Source: CAILLO01 sp964579735
Lineage (GTDB): Bacteria > Bacillota > Clostridia > Saccharofermentanales > UBA5734
Direction of reading: 5' to 3'
Length of the DNA stretch: 13,687 nt
Assembly (NCBI GenBank): GCA_964579735.1
Contig: CAZOHH010000063.1
Location: forward strand, 1-13,687
Positions 7,612 through 13,687 of the stretch are shown here, piece by piece. The notes below the pieces were generated by a model. The model was not told the DNA's origin and did not search any database. It saw nothing but the letters and a program-made list of their open reading frames with translations. Every line of letters begins with the position of its first letter. The stretch's first letter is position 1. Both the position numbers and the translations under genes were made by a program.

Positions 7612-7620
7612 TGATATCAT
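7612..7620 (+). promoter_or_regulatory. Extended -10 promoter of the NahK-like kinase
   Basis: TGATATCAT at 7612-7620 is a TGn-extended -10 element with five of six consensus bases. A weak -35 (around 7592-7597) is normal for this promoter class. The implied leader is about 65 bases before the start at 7692. Confidence 0.5.
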
Positions 7621-7691
7621 GAATATCCGACGGGTCCGATGGCGGGCATCCGCACGAGTTCCCAGTCCAATCCATTTGACCGGAGGCCACC

Positions 7692-8819
7692 ATGGACGAC
7701 GTTCGACCCATTGCGAACCGTTTCCAGTTCGAAGGCGAATTCCAGTCCGCGGTCCGATACGGAAACGGGCACATCAACGATACCTATGCCGTCCGATACA
7801 CCAGCGCGGACGGGACCTCCCGCCGCTATATATTGCAACGAATCAACCACCACGTGTTCCGATATCCCGTGCGACTCATGCAGAACATGGTCGCGGTTTC
7901 GGACCATATCCGCACGCGCGTCGCAGCCGTCGGGGGAGACCCGGACCGCGGTGCGGTCACGGTCGTACCCACTCGGGAGGGTGCACATTTCTTCCAGCAC
8001 GACGATGGAACCTTCTGGCGGGGGCAGGTCTTCATCGAAGGCTCCCTGTGCATCGACCAGGTCGAGGACGTGCGCCACCTCTACGAGGCCGGACGGGCCT
8101 TCGGAGACTTCCAGCGGATGCTGGGCGACTTTCCCGTCGAGTGCCTGCACGAAACCATTCCGGACTTCCACAATACGCCTGTCCGCCTCCGGGCTTTCGA
8201 AATCGTGGTCGCAGAGGACCCGGTGGGGCGCGTCGCCTCCGTCGCCTCCGACGTCGCGTTCGTCCGTGCGCGCAGCCCCGAGGCAGGCCGTCTCGTCGGA
8301 CTCCTTGCCGAGGGTTCGCTTCCGCTTCGCGTGACCCACAACGACACCAAGCTCAACAACGTGCTCTTCGACGAAACCAGCGGCAAGGCGGTCTGCGTGA
8401 TCGACCTCGATACCGTGATGCCGGGGCTGTCGCTCTACGATTTCGGCGATGCGATCCGATTCGCCGCGAACACCGCCGTCGAAGATGAGACCGACCTCGA
8501 CAAGGTCCACCTCGACTTCGCGTTGTTCGAGAACTTCACCCGCGGATTCCTCGAGTCCGCCGGTCCCGTGCTGAACGAAGAGGAAAAACGCCAGCTTTGC
8601 TTCTCCGCGCGGCTGATCACCTTCGAACTGGCCGTCCGGTTCCTTTCGGACCATATCGCCGGAGATCCGTATTTCCGGATCCACCGCACGAATCACAACC
8701 TGGACCGCGCTCGATGCCAGTTCCGGCTTCTAGAGGAAATGGAGCGGAATGAAGAGAAGATGGAGGACATCGTGCGTCGCATCCTCGCCGAGACTTCGAC
8801 TGGAACGAGCGTTCTCTAG
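7692..8819 (+). CDS. NahK-like sugar 1-kinase (aminoglycoside phosphotransferase fold)
   Basis: 375 residues; GGAGG (7682-7686) sits five bases before the ATG. The fold is that of aminoglycoside/choline kinases, and the closest resemblance is to N-acetylhexosamine 1-kinase (NahK), which phosphorylates the anomeric carbon of GlcNAc or GalNAc with ATP in the cytoplasm. Marks: G-N-G-H-I-N-D-T-Y at 24-32 (nucleotide loop), I-L-Q-R-I-N-H-H-V-F at 47-56, the catalytic loop T-H-N-D-T-K-L-N-N at 215-223 with Asp218 as base and Asn223, and the metal site I-D-L-D-T-V-M-P-G at 237-245 with D238 and D240. Length agrees with NahK (about 360). No lacto-N-biose phosphorylase, epimerase or sugar transporter is adjacent, so the sugar and pathway are undefined. 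The antibiotic-resistance reading is unlikely given the NahK-type motifs. Its stop overlaps the converging methyltransferase gene. Confidence 0.88.
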   Translation: MDDVRPIANRFQFEGEFQSAVRYGNGHINDTYAVRYTSADGTSRRYILQRINHHVFRYPVRLMQNMVAVSDHIRTRVAAVGGDPDRGAVTVVPTREGAHFFQHDDGTFWRGQVFIEGSLCIDQVEDVRHLYEAGRAFGDFQRMLGDFPVECLHETIPDFHNTPVRLRAFEIVVAEDPVGRVASVASDVAFVRARSPEAGRLVGLLAEGSLPLRVTHNDTKLNNVLFDETSGKAVCVIDLDTVMPGLSLYDFGDAIRFAANTAVEDETDLDKVHLDFALFENFTRGFLESAGPVLNEEEKRQLCFSARLITFELAVRFLSDHIAGDPYFRIHRTNHNLDRARCQFRLLEEMERNEEKMEDIVRRILAETSTGTSVL

Positions 8820-9430
8820 ACCTCCGTCTCGACGGACTCCGCTTTCGGAGGGACCACCAGCTCCCCTGACAGGCAATAATGGGACTCGGAGATCATGATG
8901 GGTTCCTGCGGGGTGAAACCGGCCGCCAGCAGCTTGGCGGATACATCGGTCGGATCCAGCCGATCGGTCGGCGAAGGTCCTCTGCCCTCTCCCGTGGACC
9001 CCGGAACCCACTCGACGATGCCGATGCGCCCGCCCGGCTTGAGGACGCGCTTCGCCTCCTTCAGGAAGGCCTCCGTGTCGTCCACTTCGTGCAATACGGT
9101 GGAGCAGAGTACGAATGTGACCGATGCATCCCCCAGCTTCCAGTCCTTGCCATCCGAAAGGAACACGACGACGTTCGGAACCCTCTGGACGTGCACGCGG
9201 CGGTCCATTTCATCGAGCATCGCTTCGGAGACGTCCATCGCGTAGACCTTGCGGGTCGGTCCGATGAAATCGGCGGCCGGGAAAGCGAGATATCCGATGC
9301 CGCAACCCACGTCGAGTACGGTGTCGGTCTCGCGGAGTCCCAGGGCTTCGAGCGCTGAATGGGGTGGAAGAGCGCTCCTGCGCCATTCGTTGTCGAGGCG
9401 GACGGCGTCCTTCGGGTCGAATCGGTGCAT
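8816..9430 (-). CDS. Class I SAM-dependent methyltransferase (UbiE-like)
   Basis: 204 residues; AGGAGG (9436-9441) lies five bases before ATG 9430-9428. The Rossmann-type methyltransferase motifs are clear: motif I V-L-D-V-G-C-G-I-G at 38-46 binds SAM, Y-A-M-D-V-S at 63-68 gives the acidic ribose-binding Asp66, S-D-G at 92-94 is the adenine side, V-L-H-E-V at 112-116 follows strand 4, and L-K-P-G-G at 130-134 is the usual turn before strand 5. The pattern is that of UbiE/Methyltransf_11 enzymes acting on small molecules. Such proteins are often over-named as ubiquinone or arsenite methyltransferases. No cysteine set typical of arsenite methyltransferase is present, so the substrate is left open. 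Its last four bases (CTAG, 8816-8819) overlap the stop of the kinase gene tail to tail. Confidence 0.9.
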   Translation of the reverse strand: MHRFDPKDAVRLDNEWRRSALPPHSALEALGLRETDTVLDVGCGIGYLAFPAADFIGPTRKVYAMDVSEAMLDEMDRRVHVQRVPNVVVFLSDGKDWKLGDASVTFVLCSTVLHEVDDTEAFLKEAKRVLKPGGRIGIVEWVPGSTGEGRGPSPTDRLDPTDVSAKLLAAGFTPQEPIMISESHYCLSGELVVPPKAESVETEV

Positions 9431-9466
9431 GAAGTCCTCCTGTCAAAGGGTGCGATGTGCGGTTCG

Positions 9467-9475
9467 ATTATACCA
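9467..9475 (-). promoter_or_regulatory. Extended -10 promoter of the methyltransferase
   Basis: Reading leftward, TGGTATAAT (9475-9467) is a perfect TATAAT with a TGn extension. Transcription would begin near 9460, giving a leader of about 30 bases before the start codon. The -35 region is poor, as expected for an extended -10 promoter. No equally good promoter is seen for the divergent pirin gene. Confidence 0.6.
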
Positions 9476-9598
9476 TCAGGATTGTCGGGAAACGAATGGT
9501 GGAATCCCTTCTCCGTAACCGCAGGAACCGAAGCGTGGAGCCCAACGGAGTAGCATGATAGGTACGGGATCCGGAAGTGGACCCGCAAGGAGGTCGAC

Positions 9599-10453
9599 AT
9601 GGGCAAGAAGAGAGAAGTCGTGAGGATTCTGGCAGGATTCCCGACAAGAGACGGTGCCGGCGTGAAACTTCGCCGGATGATCGGTCATGAGGATACGGAG
9701 GCCTTCGACCCATTCCTGATGCTGGACCTGTTCCGGTCGACGGACCCCAAGGACTATATGTCCGGCTTCCCGTGGCACCCTCACCGCGGCATCGAGACCG
9801 TCACCTTCATGGTGGCCGGATCCGTGAAGCATGGGGACAGCCTTGGTCACAGTGGCGCCATTTCAGGTGGCGACGTGCAGTGGATGACTGCGGGCAGCGG
9901 CATCATCCACCAGGAAATGCCACTCCAGCGGCCTGAGAACTGGGGTCTGCAGCTCTGGGTCAATCTTCCGGCCTCCCTGAAGATGACGGCGCCCAGATAC
10001 CAGGACGTACCCGCTGAAAGCATCCCCACCGTTACGGAGCCGGGTTGCCGGATCCGAGTGATCGCCGGAAGACGCGGCGCAACGACGGGCCCCGTCGTCG
10101 GCATCGAAGCCGGACCGGAATTCCTCGACGTGACGCTCGACCCGGGTGCAACCTGCGAAGTTCCCGTCGACGCGACTTCGACCTGCTTCGTCGTGACGAT
10201 CACCGGGTCCTTGATCATCGCCTCCGAGGTTGGCGGCACGGAGGAGATTCAGGCGGAGCGCGTGCTGCTGTTCGGAGAAGGGGACGGCGTCGGTCTCCGG
10301 GCCGGGAGCGCCGGCGCTCGGGTACTGCTGGTCAGCGGAAGGCCCCTTCACGAACCCGTGGCGTGGGGCGGCCCCATCGTCATGAACACCAAGGCCGAAT
10401 TGAAGAAGGCGTTCCAGGAATTGGAAGATGGAACCTTCCTGAAGCACTCCTAA
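9599..10453 (+). CDS. Pirin family bicupin protein
   Basis: 284 residues; a full AAGGAGG (9587-9593) precedes the ATG by five bases. Pirins are cytoplasmic two-cupin proteins with one metal site in the N-terminal cupin; several bacterial members oxidise quercetin, others act as redox-dependent regulators. The metal ligands are all visible: H60 and H62 in W-H-P-H-R-G, and H104 and E106 in G-S-G-I-I-H-Q-E-M-P, matching the three-His/one-Glu set of human pirin. The pirin core spans about residues 20-125 and the C-terminal cupin about 160-270, ending in the family's typical P-I-V-M-N-T motif (257-262). Length is standard. It stands alone on its strand, with a flavodoxin following that has its own promoter. 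Whether it is an enzyme or a regulator cannot be told from sequence. Confidence 0.95.
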   Translation: MGKKREVVRILAGFPTRDGAGVKLRRMIGHEDTEAFDPFLMLDLFRSTDPKDYMSGFPWHPHRGIETVTFMVAGSVKHGDSLGHSGAISGGDVQWMTAGSGIIHQEMPLQRPENWGLQLWVNLPASLKMTAPRYQDVPAESIPTVTEPGCRIRVIAGRRGATTGPVVGIEAGPEFLDVTLDPGATCEVPVDATSTCFVVTITGSLIIASEVGGTEEIQAERVLLFGEGDGVGLRAGSAGARVLLVSGRPLHEPVAWGGPIVMNTKAELKKAFQELEDGTFLKHS

Positions 10454-10461
10454 GCCCTGCG

Positions 10462-10470
10462 TGGTACAAT
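10462..10470 (+). promoter_or_regulatory. Extended -10 promoter of the flavodoxin
   Basis: TGGTACAAT at 10462-10470 is a TGn-extended -10 element (TACAAT, five of six). It starts nine bases after the pirin stop, so the flavodoxin can be transcribed on its own even if pirin transcripts also read through. Confidence 0.5.
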
Positions 10471-10523
10471 CACTGGAACAATAGCACCCTTTCAGGAGGG
10501 ATACGCCAAGGAGGCAAGTCGAT

Positions 10524-10952
10524 ATGACCACGTTGATCGTCTATTATTCGAGATCCGGGAACACGAAGAAAGCCGCTGAAGATCTCGCGAAGGAGCTCGG
10601 AGCGAGTCTTCTGGAACTTCGCGAGGACCGTCCGCGCAAGGGAGTCCTTGGCTTCATGCGCAGCGGCTTCGAAGCCGTTTCGAAGAAGACCGTTCCCATC
10701 AAGCCCTTCGCCGAGAACCTGTCCAGTTTCGACCGCGTGGTCGTCGCCACGCCGGTGTGGGCGGGGCATATCTGCAGCCCGATCCGCACGTTCCTCATGG
10801 ACAATGCCAAGCAGATCAAGGATCTGGGCGTATTGGAGACGCATTCCCACGCTGACTTCGTCTACAAAGCCGTGATCGCCGAAATCGCTGCGCTGGTCGG
10901 AAAGACGCCGACCCTGGAGCGCTCTTCACTTGGAAAACTCTCGGTCAAGTAA
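10524..10952 (+). CDS. Flavodoxin (short form)
   Basis: 142 residues; AAGGAGG (10508-10514) lies nine bases upstream. Flavodoxins are small cytoplasmic FMN electron carriers. The FMN phosphate loop is textbook, Y-S-R-S-G-N-T at 8-14, and the first isoalloxazine loop is visible as T-P-V-W-A-G at 75-80, followed by the S-P-I-R-T-F helix. In related proteins the next strand ends in a loop of the form T-x-G-G; here the equivalent is T-H-S-H-A-D around 105-110, and the protein is roughly 15-20 residues shorter than most of this group. FMN binding still looks likely. A strong terminator follows 25 bases after the stop. The partner is not evident; the nearby nitroreductase is not linked to it by operon. 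Confidence 0.87.
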   Translation: MTTLIVYYSRSGNTKKAAEDLAKELGASLLELREDRPRKGVLGFMRSGFEAVSKKTVPIKPFAENLSSFDRVVVATPVWAGHICSPIRTFLMDNAKQIKDLGVLETHSHADFVYKAVIAEIAALVGKTPTLERSSLGKLSVK

Positions 10953-10977
10953 CCCTTCTCACCGTCCGAAACAGAAG

Positions 10978-11017
10978 AAGGACCGTGCACTTCAGTTGTG
11001 CACGGTCCTTCCTTTTT
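10978..11017. terminator. Strong intrinsic terminator between converging genes
   Basis: A perfect 13-base-pair stem (10978-10990 with 10998-11010) with a seven-base loop is followed by CC and six T on the plus strand (11013-11018), so it ends flavodoxin transcription. Reading leftward the stem is followed by CTTCTTCTGTTT, moderately T-rich, so it may also end the PfkB/LarA-like operon that converges from the right. Confidence 0.9.
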
Positions 11018-11046
11018 TCTGTCCGGAAAGATCGGTCGCAGGGCGT

Positions 11047-12126
11047 TCAGCGCTTGACGCGTGCATTGCCCTTCCAGACGCTCCAGACCATCTCCTCGTC
11101 CGCCGGCACCGCGTAATCCGACAGGAATGTCGTGGCCAGCGCGCCGCTCGCCCAGCCGAACTGCAGCCACTTCTCCGGCGCCCAGCCCTTCAGCACGCCA
11201 TACAGCAGCCCGCCGACGAAGCCATCCCCGCCCCCGATGCGGTCGAGCACGCCGATTTCGCGGGGCTCCGCGACGGTCCATTCGTCTCCGGCCAGCTGAA
11301 TCGCGCCCCAGAGGTGCTGGTTGGAACTGATGACCTGCCGCAGCGTCGTGGCGAAGACGGAGACGTTCGGGAAGGTCTTCTTCACACGGCCGATCATCTC
11401 CTTGAAGCTGTCGATGCTGGAGGCGACTCCCTTCCCGCCGGCTTCCGGACCTTCGATGCCGAGGCAGAGCTGGAAGTCCTCCTCGTTGCCGACGAGGATG
11501 TCGGAAATCGACGCGATTTCGGCGAAGATGGCGGAGAGCTCTTCCTTGCGGCCTTCCCAGAAGGTAGCGCGGTAGTTCAGGTCGAAGCCGATGCGCGTGC
11601 CGTGCTTCTTCGCCGCGCGAGCGAGCTCGAGGCAGAACCGGCTGGTCTCGGGCGACAGGGCGGCAATGAGGCCGGACAGGTGAAGGATCTGCACGCCATC
11701 CTGACCGAAGAGGCGTTCGAGGTCGAAGTCCTTGACGTCGAGCGTGCGGCCGACCTCGCCGGCGCGGTCGTTGTGGACGCGCGGCCCGCGGGCGCCGAAT
11801 CCGCTGTCGGCGATGTTGAACTGGTGTCGGAAACCCCAAGGCCCGCCCTGCGGGACCTCCTTGCCTTCGAACGTCATGCCCCGGGACAAAAGGTCGTGCT
11901 TGATGAAGGCAGCGATCGGGCTATCCTTGACGAAGGTCGTCAGCACATGGACGGGCAGGCCCAGAAAAGAGGAGATGCTGGCCACGTTGGTCTCGGCGCT
12001 GGTCGCCTGCATCGTGAACTGCGAGCTGCTGTGGACGGGCTGCCCTTGGTTCGGGGTGATGCGGACCCCCATGCTGGTGGGGACGACGAGTGAATACTTG
12101 AAATCATTGCGCAATTGCAGGTCCAT
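11047..12126 (-). CDS. PfkB-family sugar kinase (2-keto-3-deoxygluconate kinase-like)
   Basis: 359 residues; AGGAGG (12134-12139) sits seven bases before ATG 12126-12124. PfkB (ribokinase-type) kinases phosphorylate sugars with ATP in the cytoplasm. Visible marks: A-E-T-N-V-A at 44-49 (substrate-side N-terminal motif), the F-D-L-N-Y-R strand at 181-186 seen in KDG and fructose kinases, N-E-E-D at 214-217 (metal/phosphate side), and the C-terminal signature D-R-I-G-G-G-D-G-F-V-G-G at 295-306 with catalytic base Asp301 and anion-hole glycines. It is longer than E. coli KdgK (309). Second gene of an operon with the LarA-like gene (38-base gap), which fits a sugar-acid pathway. 2-Keto-3-deoxygluconate is the most likely substrate class, but fructose-type or other keto-sugar kinases cannot be excluded. 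Confidence 0.9.
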   Translation of the reverse strand: MDLQLRNDFKYSLVVPTSMGVRITPNQGQPVHSSSQFTMQATSAETNVASISSFLGLPVHVLTTFVKDSPIAAFIKHDLLSRGMTFEGKEVPQGGPWGFRHQFNIADSGFGARGPRVHNDRAGEVGRTLDVKDFDLERLFGQDGVQILHLSGLIAALSPETSRFCLELARAAKKHGTRIGFDLNYRATFWEGRKEELSAIFAEIASISDILVGNEEDFQLCLGIEGPEAGGKGVASSIDSFKEMIGRVKKTFPNVSVFATTLRQVISSNQHLWGAIQLAGDEWTVAEPREIGVLDRIGGGDGFVGGLLYGVLKGWAPEKWLQFGWASGALATTFLSDYAVPADEEMVWSVWKGNARVKR

Positions 12127-12164
12127 GGAGGTTCCTCCTCGTTCGATTCCGGCGGTCCAGCCGG

Positions 12165-13439
12165 TCAGGCTTCGAATCTTCTGCGGTCGGCCCAGAGGCC
12201 GATGGCGGGATTGCTGATGTAGAAGATCTCCTCGCCGTCCGAAAGGGTGTTCCAGCCGTCCGACAACTTCGTCGGGTCGTAGCGTGCCATCGCCTCGGAC
12301 AAGGCCATGTATTGGAAGTTCACGCCCTCGACCTCCTCTCGGGTCAGCTTCTCGACGGCATACGTGATGGCGAAGCGGCCGTCGGACGAGCCGTGGATCA
12401 GGTGCGCGGCGGCCGAGAGGTTGTCCTTGAGGTCCTGGTTCCCGCGATACTGCTCGAGCACTCCGATTCGGCCGATGTAGCCGTACTTTCGAATCAGCCC
12501 GTCGATCATGGGGTCTTCTCCGAACTTCCGAACGCCGGGTGCGAGGACCAGCAGTTCGCCGCCGTCCGCGATCGCCATGCGGGTGCGGTAGATGGCCTTG
12601 TTGCCGAGCCAGGTGCTCTTGAACTCACGCTCGTCGAGGTAGACGACGACTTTTTTCGGTGCACGGTCGAGGAAAATCAGGTTGCGCCGTTGGCTCTGGG
12701 CCACCGCCTGCTCGAACAGCTTCCGGTCGCGGCCGATATAGAGGCCTTCCAGGGAGACCTCGCCCTGGTCCACCGTGGTCACGGTGAGGACGTACATCAG
12801 GGGCAGGTGCGCGATGAATTCGCTTTCGGCGTAGTCCAGGACCTTGCGGACGGGCGAATGGTCCTTGCCCATCAGGCGTTCCATCCCGTATACGGCGCCG
12901 AGGAAATGCGTGCGGTTGATCACTGAACGCCCTCCGCAGCCCACGAAGACGTTCTTGCTGTAGTTGGCCATCCCGACGACTTCGTGCGGCACGACCTGTC
13001 CGATGCTGACGATCAGGTCATAGGCGGGGTCCATCAGGCGTGTATTAATCTCGACGTCGATGGGGTAATCGATCAGGCCACCGGAAACTTCACGGACGAA
13101 TTCCGCGGGCACCTGGCCGATCTTCACGATATCGTCCTTCCAGCGGTGCGGCAGGAAGACCTCGTAGGGGATCTCCGGACCGAAGAAGTGGGCGCATTCC
13201 TCCTTCGTCATGGGGTCGTGGGTGCCGAGAGCGGGCATGATATCGACCTGGCAGACATCCTTGAGCATCCGGTAGTACAGGTTCGTGATCCGGCCTGCAT
13301 AGGAGTGCAGACGGGTGGAGTCGGGCGGGAGCAGCAGCACCTTCTTCAGCATCCGTCCTTCGAGGGACCGGCGAAGCGCCTCGGCCAGCTCGGCTTCGGA
13401 AATGGACTTCGCTGCGGCCTGCAGGGCGATTTCGACCAT
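12165..13439 (-). CDS. LarA-superfamily nickel-pincer 2-hydroxyacid racemase/epimerase
   Basis: 424 residues; AAGGAGG (13446-13452) lies six bases before ATG 13439-13437. LarA enzymes racemise or epimerise 2-hydroxy acids by hydride transfer through a nickel-pincer nucleotide bound to a lysine. Lined up from memory with Lactiplantibacillus plantarum LarA (DUF2088), the key residues appear at matching spacing: R43 in D-S-T-R (Arg75), H74 in G-T-H-D-P-M (His108), H152 (His174), K162 exactly ten residues on (Lys184, pincer attachment), H178 exactly sixteen further (His200, nickel ligand) and K281 (Lys298). L278 occupies the place of LarA Gln295 and the D-H-T-R-P motif is changed, suggesting a substrate other than lactate. 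The superfamily includes malate racemase and gluconate epimerase. First gene of an operon with a PfkB kinase. The cofactor genes larB, larC and larE are not in the window. Confidence 0.88.
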   Translation of the reverse strand: MVEIALQAAAKSISEAELAEALRRSLEGRMLKKVLLLPPDSTRLHSYAGRITNLYYRMLKDVCQVDIMPALGTHDPMTKEECAHFFGPEIPYEVFLPHRWKDDIVKIGQVPAEFVREVSGGLIDYPIDVEINTRLMDPAYDLIVSIGQVVPHEVVGMANYSKNVFVGCGGRSVINRTHFLGAVYGMERLMGKDHSPVRKVLDYAESEFIAHLPLMYVLTVTTVDQGEVSLEGLYIGRDRKLFEQAVAQSQRRNLIFLDRAPKKVVVYLDEREFKSTWLGNKAIYRTRMAIADGGELLVLAPGVRKFGEDPMIDGLIRKYGYIGRIGVLEQYRGNQDLKDNLSAAAHLIHGSSDGRFAITYAVEKLTREEVEGVNFQYMALSEAMARYDPTKLSDGWNTLSDGEEIFYISNPAIGLWADRRRFEA

Positions 13440-13465
13440 GAGGGTCCTCCTTCGCGCCCGATGGG

Positions 13466-13482
13466 TGGAACGAGCGCTTCCA
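13466..13482. promoter_or_regulatory. Operator-like inverted repeat in the LarA-like operon leader
   Basis: TGGAA and TTCCA flank seven bases (CGAGCGC). The repeat falls about where transcription from the TATAAT at 13493-13488 would start, between promoter and ribosome binding site, a common site for a repressor such as LacI- or GntR-type regulators of sugar-acid operons. A second small inverted repeat, TCCAT-TAT-ATGGA (13485-13497), covers the -10 itself. No regulator gene is seen in the window. Confidence 0.4.
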
Positions 13483-13487
13483 GTTCC

Positions 13488-13516
13488 ATTATATGGACAA
13501 TGGATGACGGATTGAA
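13488..13516 (-). promoter_or_regulatory. Promoter of the LarA-like/PfkB operon
   Basis: Reading leftward, a perfect TATAAT (13493-13488) is preceded after 17 bases by TTCAAT (13516-13511), a weak -35. The start codon is about 49 bases downstream. The upstream terminator at 13598-13644 isolates this promoter from the preceding gene. Confidence 0.55.
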
Positions 13517-13597
13517 GATACTTATTGCCTGCTTATGTGCAGAAGTTGCGGCAGATTTCGGCATCGGAGGTCCCGCAGGACGGTCCAAGGACTCCAT

Positions 13598-13644
13598 GAC
13601 AAAACCCCGGGCTGAGCTCCGAAAGCATCACCCGGGGTCTTGTC
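13598..13644 (-). terminator. Intrinsic terminator of the gene entering from the right
   Basis: Arms 13598-13611 and 13631-13644 pair over 13 of 14 positions, with an eight-pair ACCCCGGG/CCCGGGGT core and a 19-base loop. On the minus strand the second arm runs into TTTT. The hairpin begins 21 bases after a minus-strand TAA (13668-13666), the usual distance for a terminator. Confidence 0.7.
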
Positions 13645-13665
13645 GAGGGGGGGACGAGGATCCGC

Positions 13666-13687
13666 TTATTTCGCCAGGATCTCCGCG
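13666..13687 (-). CDS. C-terminal end of an unidentified minus-strand gene (partial)
   Basis: Only the last six codons (A-E-I-L-A-K) and a TAA stop are inside the window. The reading frame is supported by the terminator hairpin 21 bases further on and by the same orientation as the LarA-like operon. Nothing can be said of its function; a gene of the same sugar-acid pathway would be a guess from position alone. Confidence 0.45.

Noticed and set aside
7514..7777. N-terminal extension of the zinc-ribbon protein
   Set aside because: It would overlap the kinase start and both divergent promoters, and a good ribosome binding site precedes ATG 7513.
7692..8819. Aminoglycoside resistance gene
   Set aside because: The fold is shared, but the G-N-G-H-I-N-D and I-L-Q-R-I-N motifs point to NahK-like sugar kinases, and no resistance context is present.
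10862..11839. 325-codon minus-strand frame beside the PfkB gene
   Set aside because: It is a shifted frame of the kinase gene, very rich in Arg and Pro, and also reads through the terminator.
10930..12093. 387-codon plus-strand frame running through the terminator and the PfkB gene
   Set aside because: It crosses a strong terminator hairpin and lies opposite a well-supported kinase gene; its composition is typical of a frame mirrored from GC-rich coding sequence.
1..13687. Mobile element, prophage, CRISPR or toxin-antitoxin system
   Set aside because: No transposase, integrase, terminal repeats, spaced repeats or small paired genes were seen, and composition is even throughout.

Overview
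The window looks like an ordinary stretch of a GC-rich bacterial chromosome (by eye about 60% G+C). Nearly every gene has a strong AGGAGG-type ribosome binding site and gaps are short. The gene content points to a high-GC member of the Bacillota or a related lineage: a cytoplasmic ParB-like/BMP fusion, a metallophosphoesterase with an 'SDVED' first motif, a NahK-like kinase, and a LarA-superfamily protein beside a PfkB kinase. This placement is an inference from family resemblance; there is no rRNA to confirm it. I see no insertion sequence, phage gene, CRISPR array, tRNA or rRNA, and no gene-free stretch longer than about 230 bases.

Layout. (1) 1-2386, plus strand: the C-terminal end of a beta-rich protein, then a large membrane-anchored aryl-sulfate sulfotransferase (ASST family) starting at TTG. 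(2) 2410-3021, minus: a nitroreductase. (3) 3174-6557, plus: a three-gene operon of a membrane-anchored alpha/beta hydrolase, a ParB-like/BMP fusion protein (stop and start overlap by one base) and a calcineurin-like metallophosphoesterase. (4) 6575-7513, minus: a zinc-ribbon protein with about four membrane segments, divergent from (5) 7692-8819, plus: a NahK-like sugar 1-kinase; the two share a compact control region. (6) 8816-9430, minus: a class I SAM methyltransferase that overlaps the kinase gene by four bases tail to tail. (7) 9599-10952, plus: a pirin, then a flavodoxin with its own likely promoter. (8) A strong terminator hairpin at 10978-11010 serves converging genes. (9) 13439-11047, minus: a two-gene operon of a LarA-superfamily nickel-pincer racemase/epimerase and a PfkB sugar kinase. 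It has a TATAAT promoter and an operator-like inverted repeat, and is insulated by a terminator from one more minus-strand gene of which only the last six codons are visible.

How the genes may work together. The LarA-like/PfkB pair reads as a small catabolic module in which a 2-hydroxy acid, perhaps a sugar acid, is epimerised and a derived keto sugar acid is phosphorylated. The hydrolase/ParB-BMP/phosphoesterase operon is the least explained unit: its BMP ligand-binding domain has no export signal and no transporter beside it, so it is probably an intracellular sensor or enzyme. The sulfotransferase keeps the catalytic histidines of AssT but appears to lack its active-site arginine and its disulfide loop. 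The nitroreductase, pirin, flavodoxin and methyltransferase are single-gene redox or housekeeping units with no obvious shared pathway.
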